A stretch of DNA of 39,648 nucleotides from an uncultured Acidobacteriota bacterium (GTDB lineage: Bacteria; Acidobacteriota; Terriglobia; Terriglobales; CAINCZ01), in assembly GCA_903847195.1 (NCBI GenBank), contig CAINCZ010000162.1:1-39648 (forward strand), given 5' to 3'. Below, piece by piece: positions 36,538 to 39,648 of this stretch (position 1 is the stretch's first letter; every line of letters starts with the position of its first letter). The notes beneath the pieces are model-generated. The model had not been told where the DNA came from and did no database searches. It saw nothing but the letters and a program-made list of their open reading frames with translations. A program made the position numbers and the translations under genes.

Positions 36538-36685
36538 CCGCTCCCTCCCGCTCCCAGCGGTCCAGTAGTTCGAAGAACTCGCGCAACTGCGCCAGAGAGA
36601 AGGCGTCCAGTTTCGGCGCGGAATTGGCCGTCGCCTCGGTCACCGCCAAGGTCGAGTGCCCCGCAACTGGCCTTTCGCTTCTCAT
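36518..36685 (-). CDS. 55-residue helical hypothetical protein
   Basis: This is a very short frame starting at ATG 36685. A polar head (RSERPVAGHSTLAVTEATA) is followed by an amphipathic helix LDAFSLAQLREFFELLDRWE and a short tail. It is the first gene of the operon and overlaps the zinc protein by 20 bp. The helix composition and the coupling support a real gene. Function is unknown. The 90 bp upstream are AT-richer and probably carry the operon promoter. Confidence 0.5.
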   Translation of the reverse strand: MRSERPVAGHSTLAVTEATANSAPKLDAFSLAQLREFFELLDRWEREGADGRQVV

Positions 36686-36835
36686 CGCGAGCACAGTGTA
36701 AGCCCTGGTTTCTCAATGAGTTACGGTGCTCAAAATCCACTTTTCAGAATTAGCTGGCAGCAGTAGCCTTAGCCAATCACACCAATTGTGGGCAATGGCC
36801 CTATCGACAGCCTGAAATAGTGGGAGGACTTTATT

Positions 36836-37098
36836 TTGCAAGGCACTCATTACGACTATGAAGGCGGCCCTGACTTGCTGTTCCAGCTCCCAAAGCGCGG
36901 ACGCGGACGACCCGGAGTTGGGGACCCGGAACTGCTATCGAGGCGCGATGAATTCAGTTACCTGCTGCAAATGTGCTGGGGTGATGTTGGCTGGCCGCTG
37001 TCGAAAGCAAAGGACGAAGCGGATATCAGAGACGCGCTAGGTAAGATCAAGGCGAGCGGATTCCATTCATCTGGGTTGAGGCTGTTCTTGCATATAAG
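36836..37098 (+). pseudogene. unknown small gene interrupted by IS21
   Basis: The frame starts at TTG 36836 behind GGGAGGA (8 bp) and has a basic, ordered start (LPKRGRGRPGVGDPELLSRRDEF) and a helix-like part (LLQMCWGDVGWPLSKAKDEADIRDALGKI). It is broken at about codon 88 by the IS21 left end at 37099. Reading continues 13 or so codons into the IS before a stop. I do not know the family. It may belong to the mobile element or to the host. Confidence 0.5.
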
Positions 37099-37150
37099 TG
37101 CTTTTGGCAACTTGGTTTGGCCCACTTTGGCGGTTTAATCTGGCCCACCC
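37099..37150 (+). repeat. IS21 terminal inverted repeat, left
   Basis: It aligns without gaps to the reverse complement of 39597-39648. Positions 1-10 differ once, and positions 20-38 are identical. A second, inner copy of TGGCCCAC at 37141 is typical of the repeated IstA sites in IS21-family ends. Confidence 0.9.
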
Positions 37151-37180
37151 CCCTGGGGCGTTGAGGTTTAAGAGGACAGT

Positions 37181-37233
37181 GTTCCGTTCTGCTGGAGCGA
37201 AGCCCGTAGGGCGAAGCGGAAGCAGAACGGAAC
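37181..37233. terminator. long hairpin between IS21 end and istB
   Basis: Arms GTTCCGTTCTGCT (37181-37193) and its exact complement (37221-37233) form a 13-bp stem with a 27-base loop, 16 bp after the istB stop. It probably ends the istAB mRNA or blocks read-through. No U-tract is present. Confidence 0.5.
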
Positions 37234-37249
37234 GGCGGCGCCTCCGTGG

Positions 37250-38005
37250 TCAGTCCTTCCGTTTCTTCCTTAGCGTTCTGCGAAAGCGATACGACTCCGA
37301 GCCGGTCTCGATGATGTGAGCCTGGTCGGTCAGCCGGTCGAGCACGGCCTTGCAGAGCCGGGCGTTGGTAAAGACCTGTGGCCACTCGGAGAACGGTAGG
37401 TTGGTCGTCACGATGACGGCCGCTTTCTCCGCTCTTTCGGCGATCACCTGGAAGAGCAGTTCAGCGGCGACTTCAGCCAGCGGGACGTAGCCAAGTTCGT
37501 CAACCACGATCAGTTCCACGCGCGACCAGCGTGCCAGCATTCGGGTCAGGCTCTGTTCGCGTTGTGCCTCGACCAGATGGTTGACCAGCGCGGCAGCGGT
37601 TGTGAAACGGACGCGCTTCTGTTGGCGGCAGGCGGCGATGGCCAGGCCGGTGGCCAGGTGAGTTTTTCCGGTGCCCGGTTCACCGACCAGAAGCACTGGT
37701 TCTGAGCGTTCCAGGTAGCCGCCTTCGGCCAAGGTTCGGACCCGCGCTGCCGGGATGTGGGGCGACTGAGCAAAGTCAAACTCCTCAAGCGTCTTGATCC
37801 GGGGCAGGTGCGCGTCTTTGATGCGTAGCTCGATCGAGCGCCGTTCGCGCTCCTCGACCTCGGCCTGGAGCAACGCTTCGAGGTAGTGAAGATGGGAGTG
37901 CTTCTGCTGCCGGGCTTCCTCGGCCAGCGTCGCGAACTGAGCACCGATGGCGCCCATCCGCAGACTCTGGCAGTGCTGGGCGATGCTGGCGGCTTCCATA
38001 CTCAT
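37250..38005 (-). CDS. istB: IS21 helper ATPase IstB
   Basis: This is a 251-residue AAA+ ATPase that selects target DNA and activates IstA. It has the IstB N-terminal helices (about 1-75), Walker A GEPGTGKT at 108-115, Walker [10 protein letters not shown] at 164-172 and the sensor region [12 protein letters not shown]. Length is normal and no frame damage is seen. The ATG at 38005 overlaps the istA stop (ATGA), as usual for IS21. An ATG at 37999 is also possible. Confidence 0.95.
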   Translation of the reverse strand: MSMEAASIAQHCQSLRMGAIGAQFATLAEEARQQKHSHLHYLEALLQAEVEERERRSIELRIKDAHLPRIKTLEEFDFAQSPHIPAARVRTLAEGGYLERSEPVLLVGEPGTGKTHLATGLAIAACRQQKRVRFTTAAALVNHLVEAQREQSLTRMLARWSRVELIVVDELGYVPLAEVAAELLFQVIAERAEKAAVIVTTNLPFSEWPQVFTNARLCKAVLDRLTDQAHIIETGSESYRFRRTLRKKRKD

Positions 38006-39537
38006 GCCAGCACCTCCATGGTCAGCAGCTGGTTGTACTCGACCATCGTTGGCAGCGGGCGTTCGTAGGCTGCCAGTACGCCGATCTCGACCTTCGCCGC
38101 CGTCGCATGCTGGAGGCCATCGCTCATGAGGAGATGACGGATGGCCGCCTCGTCCGTGCAGCCCAGCACCAGAGCCTGCGCCACTGACGCTTCCAGCTTT
38201 GCGTAGCCAAACTCGCGGCCCATGCGGATGACGGCAACCATGGACCGCGTTCCACTTTGGCGGCCATGCTTGTGGATCAGCAGCTCCCATAGTTCGTCGT
38301 AGCTCCCCGGCCAGCGGCCCTGGGCCCGCCACTGCGCCAGCGGCTTGGAGCCGCGCAATGCGCCCGGCTTGCGGTCGAGCACTTCCAGATAGTGTTCGAG
38401 ATCGAGGATGTGCTGCGAGCGCGCATAACTGCGCTCGTGCTGCGCCACCGGCCGGCCGCTGTGTCGGATCTCGACCCTGCTGGAGTAGGCGCGGGCCTCG
38501 ACCGCGGTGCCTGCTTTTATCGGTACCGAGTAGAAGTTCGTGAGCACCTTCGCACAGCCCGCCTGATCGACCTTCGGAAAGCTGATCTCGGCCAGTTCGA
38601 AGTTCTCCGCCGCCAACGACCGCAGATGCTGCTTCTCGGTGAGTAACAGCGCGCCCACCGTCTGCGTGCGGCCCGCGATGATGCGGCTCTCGTCTTTGCG
38701 GCAGTCCGCAAGCAGCTTGGCGTTCAGCTCGGCAAGATCGCGTGCCGCCGGTACGGGAACCCAGTGGTTGCGTCGGAAGTAACCGCCTTCGCCTTCCACG
38801 CCGCCCTTCTCGTGGCCTTCGCCGGGCGTGCAGAAGTCGGCTTGATACTGCCAGTGCGAACGGAAGGCGATGAAGCGAGCCGTCAGCTTGCGCTCGTACC
38901 CGCGCAGGATCTTTTTCACCGCACTCGAAAGGTTGTCGTACCGGAGACGGCGGAAGACACCGCCGAAGTAATGGAACGCCAACTCGTGGGCTTCCAGAAA
39001 CGCCTGCTGCGTGGCCCGCAGATAGGCGCGATGATAAGCCGCCCCGCTGGCCATCGAACGCATCTCGAATACTTGCAGCTTGATCCGCTCGCCATCCAGA
39101 TCGGCATAGGCTTCATACCAATCGACCTGGGCTTCCACGCCCCAGTCGTAGCTCTGCGGCACGAAGGTCTCCAGACGAGCCAGCCCCAGCGCCTCTTTGC
39201 GGCGCTCCACATACTGCCGCACCGTGCGGCCGGCCGCCGTGCATCCCGGCACCTCGGCGCGAATACGCTCCCAGATCCGTCTTGCCGTGTGGCGCTGCTT
39301 TCGCGGCGCCTTGCGGTCACCTTCCAGGATCGCGTCGATGAACTCGACGGCCGGTGCCATCTTCAGATGCGGACGCTCCGTCTTCTTGCGCCGCGCCGGT
39401 ATCGCGCTCTGAATCGCCTCACGCACCACCCGCCGATGGACGCGCAGCTTCCGCGCCACCCCCTGGATCGTGCCTACCCCAAACTCATACTCCAACCGAA
39501 TCTGTTCGAACAGCTCCACCTTGGCTCTCCAGTCCAA
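38002..39537 (-). CDS. istA: IS21 transposase IstA
   Basis: This is a 511-residue DDE transposase. An N-terminal helix-turn-helix ([21 protein letters not shown], about 22-42, split by a glycine) binds the terminal repeats. The rve-type catalytic core has Asp139 (AQVDWYEAY), Asp201 ([11 protein letters not shown]) and Glu248 ([12 protein letters not shown]). The C-terminal beta-barrel ([16 protein letters not shown]) follows. It is full length for the family and apparently intact. It is translated first, with istB coupled behind it. Confidence 0.95.
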   Translation of the reverse strand: MDWRAKVELFEQIRLEYEFGVGTIQGVARKLRVHRRVVREAIQSAIPARRKKTERPHLKMAPAVEFIDAILEGDRKAPRKQRHTARRIWERIRAEVPGCTAAGRTVRQYVERRKEALGLARLETFVPQSYDWGVEAQVDWYEAYADLDGERIKLQVFEMRSMASGAAYHRAYLRATQQAFLEAHELAFHYFGGVFRRLRYDNLSSAVKKILRGYERKLTARFIAFRSHWQYQADFCTPGEGHEKGGVEGEGGYFRRNHWVPVPAARDLAELNAKLLADCRKDESRIIAGRTQTVGALLLTEKQHLRSLAAENFELAEISFPKVDQAGCAKVLTNFYSVPIKAGTAVEARAYSSRVEIRHSGRPVAQHERSYARSQHILDLEHYLEVLDRKPGALRGSKPLAQWRAQGRWPGSYDELWELLIHKHGRQSGTRSMVAVIRMGREFGYAKLEASVAQALVLGCTDEAAIRHLLMSDGLQHATAAKVEIGVLAAYERPLPTMVEYNQLLTMEVLA

Positions 39538-39596
39538 CTCCAGCCTCCAGATCCAAGCTCACGCTCAGATCCAGAGTAGAAGTTTGCTCTGTCCAT

Positions 39597-39648
39597 GGGT
39601 GGGCCAAAACAAACCGCCAAAGTGGGCCACTTCAGAATGCCAAAATCA
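39597..39648 (-). repeat. IS21 terminal inverted repeat, right
   Basis: This is the partner of 37099-37150. It ends ...CCAAAATCA at the last base of the window, the TG/CA terminus on the minus strand. Confidence 0.9.

Larger units (their letters stand above)
32850..36835. mobile_element. Rep/serine-recombinase integrative element beside tRNA-Pro
   Basis: This is a block of lower GC and different codon use between tRNA-Pro and the IS21-interrupted gene. All seven genes run leftward: a four-gene operon of small proteins, an array of inverted repeats, then rep, a small basic gene and a serine recombinase that ends in the tRNA. The left boundary is set at the tRNA 3' end. The right boundary is a guess, since I found no repeat of the tRNA 3' end before 37098 and the IS21 insertion may have removed it. 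No conjugation genes are present, so it could be a small plasmid-like or mobilisable element, or a prophage remnant. Confidence 0.6.
37099..39648. mobile_element. complete IS21-family insertion sequence
   Basis: This is a 2550-bp element with 52-bp imperfect terminal inverted repeats that start TG and share the core TGGCCCACTTTGGCGGTTT. istA and istB overlap on the minus strand. All catalytic motifs are intact, so it may be active. The right terminus is exactly the last base of the window, so the target duplication cannot be checked. Confidence 0.92.

Overview
The window looks like chromosome from a GC-rich member of the Acidobacteriota, possibly Solibacter/Bryobacter-like. The placement rests on gene character only: a large Oar/carboxypeptidase-regulatory-like TonB-dependent receptor, a proline-rich bactofilin, a GyrB of the long type, dense GC-rich codons and many short palindromes between genes. 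Both edges lie in insertion sequences. An IS3-family orfA is cut by the left edge, and an IS21-family element ends exactly at the last base, so the window is probably one contig broken at repeats.

Layout. 1-141: edge of an IS3-family element. 142-975: lower-GC stretch with one likely small zinc-ribbon gene. 976-16483: a Wzx/Wzy-type exopolysaccharide locus, all on + and mostly with overlapping or nearly touching genes. In order it encodes a methyltransferase, the 3' part of a Wza-like SLBB export protein, a Wzz/GumC chain-length protein, a Wzx flippase, a Gfo/Idh/MocA oxidoreductase, an SDR-type sugar epimerase/dehydratase, a Wzy-like polymerase, GT2 and GT4 glycosyltransferases, an SGNH hydrolase, an acyltransferase-3, a second methyltransferase, a second GT4, and a WcaJ-like initiating phosphoglycosyltransferase. 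Together they would load the first sugar on undecaprenyl phosphate, extend and decorate the repeat unit, flip it, polymerise it and export it. The locus shows three lesions: a duplicated methyltransferase/GT segment fused to a headless export gene, a C10 homopolymer that puts the natural start of wzy out of frame, and an apparent 13-residue deletion in the last GT4.

16653-32672: housekeeping and accessory genes: an RdhA-like reductive dehalogenase homologue, the TonB receptor, Mn-type superoxide dismutase, a secreted PHB-depolymerase-like esterase, a NUDIX hydrolase, gyrB, a stand-alone Smr protein, bactofilin, RNase R, a pseudo-receiver and a YggX-like protein. Several strong terminators separate them.

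32773-37098: tRNA-Pro(GGG) with a lower-GC mobile element beside it. The element carries a serine recombinase whose reading frame ends inside the tRNA gene on the other strand, a small basic protein, a Rep_trans-like initiator, a 250-bp array of inverted repeats that could be its origin, and a four-gene overlapping operon (55-aa helical protein, zinc-binding protein, small basic protein, GIY-YIG protein). This is the best candidate for an undescribed system. 37099-39648: a complete IS21-family element (istA/istB, 52-bp terminal inverted repeats) that interrupts a small unknown gene.
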